Part shown: one piece after another, positions 1 to 9,472 of the stretch
Layout: each line of letters opens with the position of its first letter
Numbering within the stretch: the stretch's first letter is position 1
From: Pseudomonadota bacterium
Lineage (GTDB): Bacteria; Pseudomonadota; Gammaproteobacteria; Burkholderiales; Eutrophovitaceae
Assembly (NCBI GenBank): GCA_027624715.1
Contig: JAQBTV010000004.1
Location: 62,001-126,000, forward strand
Reading direction: 5' to 3'
Length of the DNA: 64,000 bases
Translations under genes and position numbers: made by a program
Notes under the pieces: generated by a model
What the model was told of the DNA's origin: nothing
The model's database searches: none
The model's input: only the letters and a program-made list of their open reading frames with translations

Positions 1-1036
1 AGAGGCGCAATAAACAACTCACCATGCATCGCGTTTCATCCATAACAATGACCGCTCCCGAGCCAAGCATAGAACCAGCTTTAGCGATCGAATCATAATC
101 CATATCAGTCGCCATCATGACGTCAGCAGGTAAAACAGGAATTGACGAACCACCAGGAATAACTGCTTTTAAGCGGTTACCATCACGCACCCCGCCCGCC
201 ATTCGTAACAACTCAGCAAATGGGGTACCGAGACGAACTTCATAGTTACCTGGATTTTCAACATCACCGGAAACAGAAAATATTTTCGTGCCACCGTTGT
301 TAGGTTTTCCTAAAGCCAAAAACGCATTGGCCCCATCTAAAATTAACGATGGTATGGCAGCAAAAGTTTCTGTGTTATTTATGGTCGTGGGACACCCATA
401 AAGTCCGTAGGACGCAGGAAATGGTGGCTTAAATCGTGGCTGACCTCTCTTCCCTTCTATCGACTCGAGTAATGCGGTCTCCTCGCCACATATGTAAGCA
501 CCAAACCCATGATGCGCATGCAGATCAAACGAGAACTGTGACCCCAAAATTCCTTTACCCAAATATCCTGCCGCACTTGCCTCGCCTAATGCTTTCTCAA
601 AGCGCTCGTAAACTTCCCAAATTTCCCCGTGGATGTAGTTGTACCCTACAGATGCCCCTATGGCATAAGCAGCGATAGCCATACCTTCAATCACAACATG
701 CGGGTTATATCTGAGAAGATCTCGATCTTTAAATGTGCCAGGCTCTCCCTCATCAGAATTGCAAATCACATACTTTTGACCTTCTCCTTTGGGCATAAAA
801 CTCCACTTAAGCCCAGTGGGGAATCCAGCTCCGCCTCTACCCCTGAGCGCTGAATTCTTCACTTCCGTAATCACCTCCGCAGGAGAGATACCTTCCGTGA
901 GAATTTTTCGGAGCGCTTGATATCCACCCCTCTTTGCATAATCTGCAAGATTCCAGTTCAGGCCGTCGATACCCTTCATAATGACGGCATCCGGACCATA
1001 ACTGGTGGTGGGAAATGGAGGATTTGATGTAATCAT
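1..1036 (-). CDS. nuoF: NADH-quinone oxidoreductase subunit F (NuoF), 3' end outside window
   Basis: This subunit carries the FMN and NADH sites and one 4Fe-4S cluster of the complex I peripheral arm. About 345 N-terminal residues are present; the family is about 425-430 residues, so the C-terminal cluster-binding part lies beyond base 1. The visible sequence has the glycine-rich FMN/NADH motif [13 protein letters not shown] near residue 67, and the stretch around [10 protein letters not shown] followed by [10 protein letters not shown], typical of NuoF. The start ATG (1034-1036) overlaps the nuoE stop in an ATGA arrangement, which implies translational coupling. It is the most distal nuo gene visible; nuoG and later genes should follow outside the window. 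Confidence 0.95.
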   Translation of the reverse strand, partial: MITSNPPFPTTSYGPDAVIMKGIDGLNWNLADYAKRGGYQALRKILTEGISPAEVITEVKNSALRGRGGAGFPTGLKWSFMPKGEGQKYVICNSDEGEPGTFKDRDLLRYNPHVVIEGMAIAAYAIGASVGYNYIHGEIWEVYERFEKALGEASAAGYLGKGILGSQFSFDLHAHHGFGAYICGEETALLESIEGKRGQPRFKPPFPASYGLYGCPTTINNTETFAAIPSLILDGANAFLALGKPNNGGTKIFSVSGDVENPGNYEVRLGTPFAELLRMAGGVRDGNRLKAVIPGGSSIPVLPADVMMATDMDYDSIAKAGSMLGSGAVIVMDETRCMVSCLLRL

Positions 1037-1527
1037 CGGGCTTTTAACTCCTCTACCAATCCATCAACGTCTTCAACGCTTACCTTACCGCGCATCTCGC
1101 GATCATTAATAATGACCACCGGCGCATCTCCACAGGCTCCCATACACTCCGCCTCTTTTAAAGTTACAGAGCCATCCGAGGCGGTCTCATTGAAGTAAAT
1201 GCCAAGGGTTGCTTTCAACCGATCGGCCGTTTGATTGGCACCCCGTAATGCACAAGGTAAGCTCGTGCAAATCGCTAATTTAAAACGCCCAGGTTTCTCT
1301 AAGTTGTACATGCCATAAAACGTTACCACTTCCCATACCGCTATAGCGCGCATCTCTAGGTACGCCGCGATATCTTCTACAACCGATTCGGAAACCCAAC
1401 CTAATTCATTTTGCGCTATCGCTAAAGCGGCCATAACTGCGGAAGACTTGCGATCCGCAGGATACTTCGAGATCTCCTTATCAATTGTGCGATAAGCCTC
1501 TGCACTCAATAGCCTGACACCTCTCAT
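1033..1527 (-). CDS. nuoE: NADH-quinone oxidoreductase subunit E (NuoE)
   Basis: This is the thioredoxin-like 2Fe-2S (N1a) subunit of complex I, which pairs with NuoF in the NADH dehydrogenase module. The 164-residue length is normal. The four cluster ligands are visible as C87-x4-C92 (CTSLPC) and C128-x3-C132 (CMGAC). The start ATG overlaps the nuoD stop codon as ATGA, and the stop overlaps the nuoF start in the same way, so D, E and F form a coupled translation series. Nothing looks unusual. Confidence 0.96.
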   Translation of the reverse strand: MRGVRLLSAEAYRTIDKEISKYPADRKSSAVMAALAIAQNELGWVSESVVEDIAAYLEMRAIAVWEVVTFYGMYNLEKPGRFKLAICTSLPCALRGANQTADRLKATLGIYFNETASDGSVTLKEAECMGACGDAPVVIINDREMRGKVSVEDVDGLVEELKAR

Positions 1528-2777
1528 CGATCAATCTCTCCGAACACCACATCCTGTGTACCAATTATGGCCACAAGGTCAGCGATCATATGTCCCCTAG
1601 TCATTTCGTCTATTGCCGATAAATGCGCGAACCCTGGCGCTCTTATTTTTAACCGGTAGGGCTTATTGGCCCCGTCCGAGATCAAATAAATTCCAAACTC
1701 CCCCTTTGGCGCTTCGACGGCACAGTAAGTCTCACCAAGCGGAACATGCATCCCTTCTGTAAACAACTTAAAGTGATGGATGAGATCTTCCATATTCACC
1801 TTCATATCTTCACGTGAAGGTGGGGCAATTTTAGTATTTGTCGTAATAATTGGTCCTGGGTTTTTTCTAAGCCACTCAATACATTGCTTGATGATGTGAT
1901 TCGACTGGCGCATCTCTTCAACACGCACTAAATAGCGGTCGTAACAGTCTCCGTTCGTACCCACAGGAACATCGAAATCAACCAAATCATAAGCGTCGTA
2001 AGGTTGTTTTTTTCGCAAGTCCCAAGCAATGCCCGAGCCCCGAAGCATCGGCCCAGTAAATCCTAATGCAACAGCCCTTTCAGGCGTCACCACACCAATA
2101 TCCACGGTCCGTTGCTTCCAGATACGGTTGTCAGTTAACAAGGTTTCATATTCATCTACCTTGCTAGGAAAATGGCTCGTGAAGTGGTCAATAAAATCGA
2201 GAAGAGATCCTTGTCGATTTTCGTTCAGCCTATTAATTTCCTTTTGATTACGAAACTTCGATGCTTCGTATTGAGGCATGACATCAGGCAAATCACGATA
2301 AACACCACCCGGCCGGTAATAGGCCGAATGCAGACGCGCGCCAGACACCGCTTCATAACAATCCATTAGGTCCTCGCGCTCGCGAAAACAATAGAGGAAA
2401 ACTGTCATGGCCCCAACATCCAGCGCATGCGCACCAAGCCACAACAAATGATTCAATATCCGTGTAATTTCATCAAACATGACACGAATGTATTGCGCTC
2501 GAATAGGCACCTCCACGCCAAGCAATTTTTCGATTGCCATAACGTAAGCGTGCTCGTTACACATCATTGACACATAATCTAATCGATCCATATATGGGAC
2601 TGACTGCAAGAACGTTTTATGTTCTGCTAATTTTTCAGTTCCACGATGAAGTAACCCAATATGGGGATCAATGCGTTCAATCACCTCCCCATCGAGCTCG
2701 AGCACGAGCCGAAGCACCCCATGCGCGGCCGGATGCTGCGGACCAAAATTCATTGTGTAATTTTTAATTTCAGCCAC
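1524..2777 (-). CDS. nuoD: NADH-quinone oxidoreductase subunit D (NuoD)
   Basis: This is the 49-kDa-type subunit of complex I, related to the large subunit of NiFe hydrogenases; it forms the quinone site together with NuoB. At 417 residues it is a stand-alone NuoD, not a NuoCD fusion as in enterics. The N-terminal [15 protein letters not shown] motif and the [12 protein letters not shown] segment are signature sequences, and the C-terminus ends in the conserved DVVFGEIDR. The start codon is GTG (2775-2777), 38 bases downstream of the nuoC stop. It is in the nuoABCDEF operon. Confidence 0.97.
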   Translation of the reverse strand: MAEIKNYTMNFGPQHPAAHGVLRLVLELDGEVIERIDPHIGLLHRGTEKLAEHKTFLQSVPYMDRLDYVSMMCNEHAYVMAIEKLLGVEVPIRAQYIRVMFDEITRILNHLLWLGAHALDVGAMTVFLYCFREREDLMDCYEAVSGARLHSAYYRPGGVYRDLPDVMPQYEASKFRNQKEINRLNENRQGSLLDFIDHFTSHFPSKVDEYETLLTDNRIWKQRTVDIGVVTPERAVALGFTGPMLRGSGIAWDLRKKQPYDAYDLVDFDVPVGTNGDCYDRYLVRVEEMRQSNHIIKQCIEWLRKNPGPIITTNTKIAPPSREDMKVNMEDLIHHFKLFTEGMHVPLGETYCAVEAPKGEFGIYLISDGANKPYRLKIRAPGFAHLSAIDEMTRGHMIADLVAIIGTQDVVFGEIDR

Positions 2778-2815
2778 GCAGAAATCTCTTTCCGCATCGA
2801 CGACACAACATCGTA

Positions 2816-3412
2816 CTAAACATCGCCATAAGAGTCCTCTCGTATAACTCGCGGCACAATCTCCCTGGGTTCAATCGTCACGGGCTGGTACACCACGCGT
2901 TTTTCTATAGGGTCATAACGCATCTCAATATGACCTGATAATGGGAAATCTTTCCTAAGTGGATGCCCTACAAAACCGTAATCAGTTAAGAGTCGCCTCA
3001 GGTCAGGATGGCCTTCAAAAACGATACCAAAAAGATCAAATGCCTCACGCTCAAACCAATTGGCAGCAGGCCAAATATCAACTACTGAAGAAACTGTAGG
3101 CTGCTCATCGTCATCGCAAAAAACCCGCACCCGCACACGATGATTCAAATCGATAGATAACAAATGATAAACAACTGCAAACCTGCTAGAACACCGATCT
3201 TTCGATGGGTAATCTCTATAGTCCACACCACAGACATCTACAAGTTGATTGAACCTTAAATCTGGAGCATCCCTCAATAAGGTCATCTTCGCAGGCAGGC
3301 CCAATGCCGCCAACGTAAGCGTAACTTCGCCAAGCTCATAACGAACAGCAGCCTCCGTTAGCTCCAGGTTAGACTTTAACTCCTCTGCCAAATTTTGACG
3401 CACTTGATTCAC
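2816..3412 (-). CDS. nuoC: NADH-quinone oxidoreductase subunit C (NuoC)
   Basis: This is the 30-kDa-type subunit of complex I, a scaffold between NuoD and the hydrophilic arm. It has 198 residues, normal for the separate betaproteobacterial form. The signature region [24 protein letters not shown] is visible (roughly residues 119-142), followed by [10 protein letters not shown]. The start is GTG (3410-3412) with a GGGA-type Shine-Dalgarno just upstream. It lies 29 bases after nuoB and 38 bases before nuoD in the same operon. Confidence 0.96.
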   Translation of the reverse strand: MNQVRQNLAEELKSNLELTEAAVRYELGEVTLTLAALGLPAKMTLLRDAPDLRFNQLVDVCGVDYRDYPSKDRCSSRFAVVYHLLSIDLNHRVRVRVFCDDDEQPTVSSVVDIWPAANWFEREAFDLFGIVFEGHPDLRRLLTDYGFVGHPLRKDFPLSGHIEMRYDPIEKRVVYQPVTIEPREIVPRVIREDSYGDV

Positions 3413-3441
3413 TTAATCCCTAAGCCATCCAGCCACACTGT

Positions 3442-3918
3442 TTAACGTGCAATCGTATTTGTCCTTTTAATCTTATTTTGAAGCTGCACAATACCGTACA
3501 GCAACGCCTCCGCCGTTGGTGGGCATCCTGGAACATACACATCAACAGGAACAATACGGTCGCATCCACGTACGACGGAATACGAATAGTGATAGTATCC
3601 ACCGCCATTGGCACAGGACCCCATAGAAATAACCCACCGCGGCTCAGCCATTTGGTCGTATACCCTCCTAAGCGCTGGAGCCATCTTATTACAAAGCGTC
3701 CCCGCCACAATCATCAGATCAGCTTGTCGCGGGCTCGGTCGAAAGACAATACCAAACCGGTCCAAATCATAACGAGCGGCACCTGCATGCATCATTTCAA
3801 CGGCACAACAAGCCAAGCCAAAAGTCATCGGCCACAGCGATCCGGTACGCGTCCAATTGACGACAGCATCAACGCTTGTTGTTACAAAACCCTTCTCTCG
3901 AATTTCCTCAATAATCAT
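3442..3918 (-). CDS. nuoB: NADH-quinone oxidoreductase subunit B (NuoB)
   Basis: This subunit binds the terminal 4Fe-4S cluster N2, which passes electrons to quinone. It has 158 residues. The N2 ligands are visible: the adjacent pair C37-C38 (ACCAVEMMH), C102 in [12 protein letters not shown] and C132 in [14 protein letters not shown]. It follows nuoA with a 12-base gap and precedes nuoC. Confidence 0.97.
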   Translation of the reverse strand: MIIEEIREKGFVTTSVDAVVNWTRTGSLWPMTFGLACCAVEMMHAGAARYDLDRFGIVFRPSPRQADLMIVAGTLCNKMAPALRRVYDQMAEPRWVISMGSCANGGGYYHYSYSVVRGCDRIVPVDVYVPGCPPTAEALLYGIVQLQNKIKRTNTIAR

Positions 3919-3930
3919 ATCTGCCGCAAC

Positions 3931-4299
3931 TTAATCCCAATCCAGAGCCCCTTTTTTCCATTCGTAAATAAACCCAACAACCAACAAAGTGAGAAAAATC
4001 ATCATAGCGACAAAACCAGTTAAACCAATCTGGTCAAGCGCAACCGCCCAAGGGAACAAGAAGGCAATTTCAAGATCAAAAATAATAAATAAAATAGCCA
4101 CAAGATAGTATCTAACATCAAACTTTGTTCGAGCATCCTCGAATGCATCAAAACCACATTCGTACGCGGATAATTTTGCCGCATCCGGTTTATGAGACCG
4201 GAGAGCCCTACTGAGAACAGCCCCCAATAAGGGCAACACTACTCCCACGGCGACACCGACAGCGATAAACAATAAAATTGGGAAGTATTCAGCTATCAT
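3931..4299 (-). CDS. nuoA: NADH-quinone oxidoreductase subunit A (NuoA)
   Basis: This is a small membrane subunit of complex I and the first gene of the nuo operon. Its 122 residues contain three hydrophobic segments (about 5-27, 64-88 and 92-112). The conserved loop [12 protein letters not shown] (46-57), between membrane segments 1 and 2, identifies the family. The 105 bases upstream, up to the tRNA-Leu gene, show no convincing sigma-70 promoter, so transcription may continue from tpiA-secG through the tRNA. Confidence 0.95.
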   Translation of the reverse strand: MIAEYFPILLFIAVGVAVGVVLPLLGAVLSRALRSHKPDAAKLSAYECGFDAFEDARTKFDVRYYLVAILFIIFDLEIAFLFPWAVALDQIGLTGFVAMMIFLTLLVVGFIYEWKKGALDWD

Positions 4300-4403
4300 T
4301 CAATTACTCCGTGCCACGATCAAATCTGATTTTCCTAATTATCCGACCTGCTTTTACCTAATAGTTCGAGCCGCTCAATAATTAACGACTTAAAATCCAG
4401 TTT

Positions 4404-4488
4404 TGGTGCCGACGGCGAGACTCGAACTCGCACGACCTAAGCCACCGCCCCCTCAAGACGGCGTGTCTACCAGTTCCACCACGTCGGC
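4404..4488 (-). tRNA. tRNA-Leu (anticodon GAG)
   Basis: This is an 85-nt class II tRNA with the 3' CCA encoded. The acceptor stem GCCGACG/CGTCGGC is perfect, with A as discriminator. The anticodon stem CCGTC/GGCGG closes a 7-base loop TTGAGGG, giving anticodon GAG (reads CUU/CUC). A long variable arm and a T-arm with GTTCGAGTC follow. It sits between secG and nuoA in the same direction, a placement that is common in betaproteobacteria. Confidence 0.96.
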
Positions 4489-4537
4489 AATAAACATGCT
4501 CACCTACAACAGCTCGTCAATACCATTACTGAGGTAT

Positions 4538-4897
4538 TCACTTAGGAATCTCATCAACTTTAGAACCTTCGCCGTCTTCAACAACTGAATCGAGCTCCTC
4601 AACGGCGCTCGGCACAGTGGCAGGAGAGGTAATCGTAGCTCCAGACATCACCCCAACCGATCGCGATTCCTCAAACTGGAGATAACTCAAGCTCATACTC
4701 GTTATAAAAAATATAGCTGTAAAAATAGCAGTCAACCGACTTAAGAAGTTTGCTGATCCACTCGATCCGAACAAACTCCCAGACGATCCACCTCCAAAAG
4801 CAGCACCCATATCCGCCCCTTTACCATGCTGCATCAAAACCAACCCGATCACACCTAGGGCTGCCAGCACGTGTATCACCAAAACAATAAAACTCAT
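4538..4897 (-). CDS. secG: Protein translocase subunit SecG
   Basis: This is the small accessory subunit of the SecYEG translocon in the inner membrane. It has 119 residues with two membrane helices (about 2-22 and 54-73). Between them lies the conserved LMQHGKGADMGAAFGGG loop and a Gly/Ser-rich stretch GSSGSLFGSSGSANFLSR, typical of SecG. The C-terminal tail is acidic and poorly conserved. It lies 16 bases downstream of tpiA and is presumably co-transcribed with it. Confidence 0.95.
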   Translation of the reverse strand: MSFIVLVIHVLAALGVIGLVLMQHGKGADMGAAFGGGSSGSLFGSSGSANFLSRLTAIFTAIFFITSMSLSYLQFEESRSVGVMSGATITSPATVPSAVEELDSVVEDGEGSKVDEIPK

Positions 4898-4913
4898 AAT
4901 ATTCAGTCAACCA

Positions 4914-5681
4914 TTAATGTGTTGTCGCCGAAATCGCCGAGCGACAAATTGTCAAAAAATCAACCAGGCTAAGTGAAGCCCCCCCGATTAACCCACCATC
5001 AACATCCTCTTGCTGAAACAAAGCCTCAGCATTATCAGGCTTAACACTTCCACCATAAAGAATTTTTATAGATATCGCTGCATTTGCATCCATTAGAGCC
5101 ACTTGGTCCCTGAGATAACCATGCACTTCCTGTGCCTGCTCAGGAGATGCGGTCAAGCCGGTTCCAATAGCCCAAACTGGTTCATACGCCAAAACAATCT
5201 TCTCTAATTTCCCTATCCCTATACACTCAATCGCTGCTTCAAGCTGTCCCAAAACAACCTCAAAAGTCTCTCCAGCGCCCCTCTGCCCAAGCGTCTCTCC
5301 AAGGCAAATAATGGGCGTAATTCCAACCCCCAACAACTTTTGGGCTTTCTGCCCAACAAGTTCATTGGCTTCGTTATACAAAGCCCGGCGCTCTGAATGT
5401 CCAACAAGCCCATATGACACTCCAAATTCAGAGAGCATCCTCGCTGAAACCTCACCAGTGTACGCTCCAGCATCATGCTCACTAACATTCTGAGCTCCCC
5501 AGGCTATAGCGCCCGCGGCCAAACAATCTCGCACCTGATAGAGATATAGACTGGGGACGCATACCGCAACATCCAAACTAGATAGCCCACCTGCGGCAGA
5601 CAAACCGCTTAACAGAGCCTCGTTATCAGCAAGGGATCCATTCATCTTCCAATTACCGACAACCATTTTTTTCCGAATCAT
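4914..5681 (-). CDS. tpiA: Triosephosphate isomerase
   Basis: This enzyme interconverts glyceraldehyde-3-phosphate and dihydroxyacetone phosphate in glycolysis and gluconeogenesis. It has 255 residues and a full TIM barrel. Catalytic residues are visible: K12 in GNWKMNG, H95 in GHSERR and E167 in LAYEPVWAIGTG, with the phosphate-binding GGSVKPDN and GGLIGGASL near the C-terminus. It is first in a tpiA-secG-tRNA-Leu(-nuo) arrangement. A sigma-70-like promoter (5711-5740) and four 11-bp tandem repeats (5762-5805) lie upstream. Confidence 0.98.
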   Translation of the reverse strand: MIRKKMVVGNWKMNGSLADNEALLSGLSAAGGLSSLDVAVCVPSLYLYQVRDCLAAGAIAWGAQNVSEHDAGAYTGEVSARMLSEFGVSYGLVGHSERRALYNEANELVGQKAQKLLGVGITPIICLGETLGQRGAGETFEVVLGQLEAAIECIGIGKLEKIVLAYEPVWAIGTGLTASPEQAQEVHGYLRDQVALMDANAAISIKILYGGSVKPDNAEALFQQEDVDGGLIGGASLSLVDFLTICRSAISATTH

Positions 5682-5710
5682 CCGCTAAACCACTAAAGTA
5701 AAACCTTGTG

Positions 5711-5740
5711 ATTTTACCTTTTTAAACGCTTTTAGGTCAA
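5711..5740 (-). promoter_or_regulatory. Sigma-70-like promoter of tpiA
   Basis: Read on the minus strand there is a -35 box TTGACC (5735-5740), an 18-base spacer and a -10 box TAAAAT (5711-5716). The predicted start of transcription is near 5704, about 23 bases before the tpiA ATG. Confidence 0.6.
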
Positions 5741-5761
5741 TGTTCCGGGGGTAACTTCAAC

Positions 5762-5805
5762 AGAGAAACAACATAGAAACAAGACAGAAACAACAGAGAA
5801 ACAAG
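5762..5805. repeat. Four 11-bp tandem repeats upstream of the tpiA promoter
   Basis: Four consecutive units follow the pattern A-N-A-G-A-A-A-C-A-A-(C/G): 5762-5772, 5773-5783, 5784-5794 and 5795-5805. Only positions 2 and 11 vary; position 11 alternates C, G, C, G. The array lies between the pstB stop and the tpiA promoter, at about -58 to -101 from the predicted tpiA transcription start. The spacing is one helical turn, as expected for a phased protein-binding array, but simple slippage could also have made it. Confidence 0.8.
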
Positions 5806-5837
5806 GCAAGGCCCATCACGCCAGGCTGCGCTAGGAA

Positions 5838-6680
5838 TCAACCGAATCGGCCGGTAATGTAGTCCTCAGTCAATCGATGGATGGGATTTGTAAATATTTG
5901 CTTCGTTTCACCAACCTCAATCAGCTTCCCCAAATGAAAATAAGCCGTTCGATCCGATACGCGTGCCGCCTGTTGCATGGAATGTGTCACGATCACGATG
6001 GAATATTGCTCACGCAACTCAGAGATTAACTCCTCCACCTTCGCCGTGGCAATCGGATCCAGGGCTGAACACGGCTCATCCATTAATATGACATCTGGAC
6101 CCACGGCAATTGCCCGCGCGATACATAAACGCTGCTGCTGACCTCCTGACAAACTGGTACCCGGTTGATCAAGACGATCTTTGACCTCACCCCACAGGCC
6201 CGCCCTTTCGAGTGAGCACTCTACAATTTCATCTAACTCTATGCTGTCCTTCGCAAGGCCATGAATCCGTGGACCATAAGCAATATTGTCAAAAATTGAT
6301 TTCGGAAATGGATTTGGTTTTTGAAAAACCATACCCACTCTAGCCCGCAAAGAGACCACATCAATTTTAGGATCAAAAATATCGCCACCATCAATCGTTA
6401 TCATGCCGTCCATACGACAAATGTCGATCGTGTCATTCATCCGATTGAAGCATCGAAGCAAAGTCGACTTACCACAACCAGAAGGCCCCACAAATGCAAT
6501 AACCTCACTGTGACCAACATCCAAAGTCACATTATCAACCGCGAGCTTGTCAGCGTAGTAAACACTTACATCGCGAGCAGTCATCCTGGCATTTTCGACG
6601 TAGACTTCCCCAACCGTTTTTTCAGGAATCTCGCGATCTTGGAATTTCACCTCTTCCGTCTTCGTCAATGAATCAGTCAT
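5838..6680 (-). CDS. pstB: Phosphate ABC transporter ATP-binding protein PstB
   Basis: This is the ATPase of the high-affinity phosphate importer PstSCAB, on the cytoplasmic face of the membrane. It has 280 residues, slightly longer than the usual 255-260 because of an N-terminal extension of about 25 residues. Walker A GPSGCGKS is at 65-72, the ABC signature LSGGQQQRL at 177-185 and Walker B VILMDEP at 197-203. It is the last gene of the pst operon, 21 bases after pstA. No phoU follows, although one often does. Confidence 0.97.
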   Translation of the reverse strand: MTDSLTKTEEVKFQDREIPEKTVGEVYVENARMTARDVSVYYADKLAVDNVTLDVGHSEVIAFVGPSGCGKSTLLRCFNRMNDTIDICRMDGMITIDGGDIFDPKIDVVSLRARVGMVFQKPNPFPKSIFDNIAYGPRIHGLAKDSIELDEIVECSLERAGLWGEVKDRLDQPGTSLSGGQQQRLCIARAIAVGPDVILMDEPCSALDPIATAKVEELISELREQYSIVIVTHSMQQAARVSDRTAYFHLGKLIEVGETKQIFTNPIHRLTEDYITGRFG

Positions 6681-6701
6681 GCGCTGTCAATTGTTTTGTA
6701 A

Positions 6702-8015
6702 TCATACCCATCGTCGTTCAAGTTTTTGTCGAAGAATAATTGCACCTGCGTTCATGGTAATCAAAAAGGCTAACAGAACAATAATCGCTGCGCTGGTTTT
6801 TTGAATAAACATACGCTCGGCGAAATCCGCCCACATAAAGATCTGAACTGGAAGCGCGGTCGCCGGCTCTGTAATTCCACCAGGCACGTCAACGATAAAG
6901 GCAATCATACCAATCATTAGAAGCGGTGCTGACTCGCCAAGAACCTGAGCCATACCAATAATGGCACCCGTCAACACGCCCGGCATCGCCGGTGGAATCA
7001 CATGATGCAGTATTGTCTGCATCTTTGAAGCACCAACCGCCAACGCTGCATCTCGAATGCTCGGCGGCACCGCTCGAATAGCCGCACGAGAAGAGATGAT
7101 AATAGTCGGTAACGTCATCAATGCCAGAACAATACCACCCACTAGAGGCACTGAACGCGGCAACCCAAAAGCTATTATGAAGATTGCAAGCCCCATGATG
7201 CCAAAAACAACCGATGGAACAGCCGCCAAATTATTGATATTTATTTCAATAATTTCTGTTATTAGATTTTTAGGTGCGATTTCTTCTAGATAAACGGCTG
7301 TCGCTAAACCTAAAGGAAAAGCCAGCAAGAGACAAACACCTAAGGTCCATATAGATCCCATCAATGCTCCTTTAATGCCAGCTATTTCAGCATCTCGCGA
7401 AGCAGAGCCCGTAAAGAGATAATCGCTGAATTCATAAGAAATCCGAGAGGCTTGGTCTAAGGCATCTACAAGCTCAATCGTTTGATCATTAATACGTCGA
7501 TCAGACTCTGGGGTTTCCCTTGTAATAAACCCGCGCATCAATGAATCAATGTCGTCATCCACAGCAAATTTCACCGACACCTTTTTGCCGATCAGCTCAG
7601 GATGTTTTAACGTAAACTCCGTCAGTCGGCTTGCTGAACCTGAAGACAATATTGACCGTGCAGCACGTTTAACCTCACGACCCTCAGGATTACCAAGAGC
7701 ATTCATCAATGACTCATTGACCAACCCATGCGCATCACCGGCGTACAGAGATGCGCTACTCATGTCGCCCTGAGGATCCATTCGGTCTTTATCTAGTACG
7801 ACCTCTAGCGTCACATAATGTTGGAACATGCCGGGTATACCATTGGAAAAAATACCCGCGAATAAAAGTACCAAAAACAAAATCGAGAGCGTTACAGCCG
7901 CAATGCCCAGGAACTTAAAACGTCGTTCACTACTTCTGCGTTTTTTAAGCGATGCTGCCACTCGAAGAGCAGCCTCTTCCGGACTCAACGGACCATTCTT
8001 AACCGGACTAGTCAT
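6702..8015 (-). CDS. pstA: Phosphate ABC transporter permease PstA, long form
   Basis: This is one of the two membrane permeases of the Pst phosphate importer. The C-terminal half (about 210-437) is a standard BPD_transp_1 permease, with the coupling-loop region RDAALAVGASKMQTILHHVIPPAMPG. The N-terminal half holds one membrane helix (about 36-58) and a roughly 140-residue non-membrane region, matching the DUF3333-type extension of PstA proteins that are common in Alphaproteobacteria; E. coli PstA is about 296 residues. It overlaps pstC by 8 bases. Identity is secure; the ancestry of the long form is inference. Confidence 0.95.
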   Translation of the reverse strand: MTSPVKNGPLSPEEAALRVAASLKKRRSSERRFKFLGIAAVTLSILFLVLLFAGIFSNGIPGMFQHYVTLEVVLDKDRMDPQGDMSSASLYAGDAHGLVNESLMNALGNPEGREVKRAARSILSSGSASRLTEFTLKHPELIGKKVSVKFAVDDDIDSLMRGFITRETPESDRRINDQTIELVDALDQASRISYEFSDYLFTGSASRDAEIAGIKGALMGSIWTLGVCLLLAFPLGLATAVYLEEIAPKNLITEIIEININNLAAVPSVVFGIMGLAIFIIAFGLPRSVPLVGGIVLALMTLPTIIISSRAAIRAVPPSIRDAALAVGASKMQTILHHVIPPAMPGVLTGAIIGMAQVLGESAPLLMIGMIAFIVDVPGGITEPATALPVQIFMWADFAERMFIQKTSAAIIVLLAFLITMNAGAIILRQKLERRWV

Positions 8016-9393
8016 ATTGTTCTCGATATTTCTTTACAATTTGTAGCGCGAAAAGATTAAGCGCCAAAGTAATAATAATTAACACCAAAGCCAGCGCAAA
8101 AGCCGAAAGCGTTTTTGCAGATTCAAACTCCTGATCACCGCTCAAAATAGTAACAATTTGTGTTGTCACAGTTGTGACAGCATCTAGAGGATTAAAGGAC
8201 AAATTTGCCGCTAAGCCGGCCGCCATCACCACGATCATAGTTTCCCCAATCGCACGGGATACAGCGAGAATCACAGCAGCCACAATTCCAGACAGAGCAG
8301 CGGGTAACACAACCTGACGAATAGCCTCACTTTTTGTTGCCCCTAAGCCATAGGCCGCATCTCGCAGAGATTGTGGGACCGCATTGATCACGTCGTCAGA
8401 CAATGAAGACACAAACGGAATAATCATGATACCCATCACCAACCCAGCCGCAAGAGCCGATTCTGAGGCGACCTCTATACCCATCGACGCCCCAACAGCC
8501 CTAACGAGAGGAGCGACCGTGAGTGCAGCGAAAAACCCATACACCACAGTTGGAATACCCGCCAAAATCTCAAGTAAGGGCTTAATAATAGAGCGTGTTT
8601 TCAAGCTGGCGTACTCAGCAAGATATATAGCACTGAACAAACCGACGGGCACTGCAACCATGATTGCAACGACTGAAATCAAGAACGTACCCGCAAACAT
8701 TGGCAACATCCCATATGTTGCAGTACCGCTACCAGACCCAGCCCGCTCCGCACCCTCGAATTGAGGGTTCCACTCAAGACCAAAAATAAAATCTTGAATC
8801 GGAATTAATTTAAAAAATCGTATGGACTCAAATAATACAGACAGTATTATTCCAAGAGTCGTAAATATCGCAATGGAAGAGCAAGCGATTAGGGCCCATA
8901 AAATAATGCGCTCCACCCCATTCCGAGCTCGGAACGTTGGACCTATCTGTCTGAACGCAAAAAATCCCGCTATTACGGCACACCCAATAGTGATTAGAGT
9001 GAGTACCTGGTCAGAGACTTTTTGCCAGCCAATCCATGCTTTAGCGGCTGCCTCGACCCAGGGCTCTACAACTCCAAAACGAACACCTTCAACCGCATTC
9101 ATCACCTTGGCAAAGGCTATCGCGCGCTCGACAACATCTCCATCAACCACATCAGACGGATAGAAATTGTTTAACATCGACTTAAAAAGAAAATCATCCC
9201 CTAAGGACAAGGAAAAGAGGAGAAGAATCGCGGGCACCGTGGCGACCAAACCTGCCCAGAATCCGTAATACCGCGGCAGTGAGTGCAACTTAACTGAACC
9301 GAGCGCCCATTGTCTCGTACCCCAGTATTGCCCTAAACAAAAATAAATCCCACCAATAACGAGGACCGCAAAAATTAGACTAGTTAATGACAC
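8008..9393 (-). CDS. pstC: Phosphate ABC transporter permease PstC, long form
   Basis: This is the second permease of the Pst importer. It has 461 residues against about 320 for the enteric protein. The extra N-terminal 170 residues contain two or three hydrophobic segments (about 3-20, 41-62 and 133-150) and a soluble loop. The permease core follows, with YGMLPMFAGTFLISVVAIMVAVP and the coupling loop LRDAAYGLGATKSEAIRQVVLPAA. The start is GTG (9391-9393). A 12-bp stem-loop separates it from pstS, which may set a lower permease level than binding protein. Confidence 0.95.
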   Translation of the reverse strand: MSLTSLIFAVLVIGGIYFCLGQYWGTRQWALGSVKLHSLPRYYGFWAGLVATVPAILLLFSLSLGDDFLFKSMLNNFYPSDVVDGDVVERAIAFAKVMNAVEGVRFGVVEPWVEAAAKAWIGWQKVSDQVLTLITIGCAVIAGFFAFRQIGPTFRARNGVERIILWALIACSSIAIFTTLGIILSVLFESIRFFKLIPIQDFIFGLEWNPQFEGAERAGSGSGTATYGMLPMFAGTFLISVVAIMVAVPVGLFSAIYLAEYASLKTRSIIKPLLEILAGIPTVVYGFFAALTVAPLVRAVGASMGIEVASESALAAGLVMGIMIIPFVSSLSDDVINAVPQSLRDAAYGLGATKSEAIRQVVLPAALSGIVAAVILAVSRAIGETMIVVMAAGLAANLSFNPLDAVTTVTTQIVTILSGDQEFESAKTLSAFALALVLIIITLALNLFALQIVKKYREQYD

Positions 9394-9419
9394 CGTAATA
9401 TGTCCCTTAAAATGAGAGA

Positions 9420-9447
9420 GAGCCAGCTTTTAGCCAAAAGCTGGCTC
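9420..9447 (-). terminator. Stem-loop between pstS and pstC (attenuator or mRNA stabiliser)
   Basis: A perfect 12-bp stem with a 4-base loop (arms 9420-9431 and 9436-9447) starts 25 bases after the pstS stop. On the transcribed strand it is followed by a pyrimidine-rich CTCTCTCATTTT rather than a clean U-run. Partial termination or 3'-end protection of the pstS message is the likely role. Confidence 0.6.
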
Positions 9448-9472
9448 CTCGGCCAAACGCTTTTGACTGTTA

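Noticed and set aside
4491-4520. TTGACG-N18-TGTTTA as a promoter for tRNA-Leu
   Set aside because: The -10 box ends 3 bases from the mature tRNA, so transcription would start inside it.
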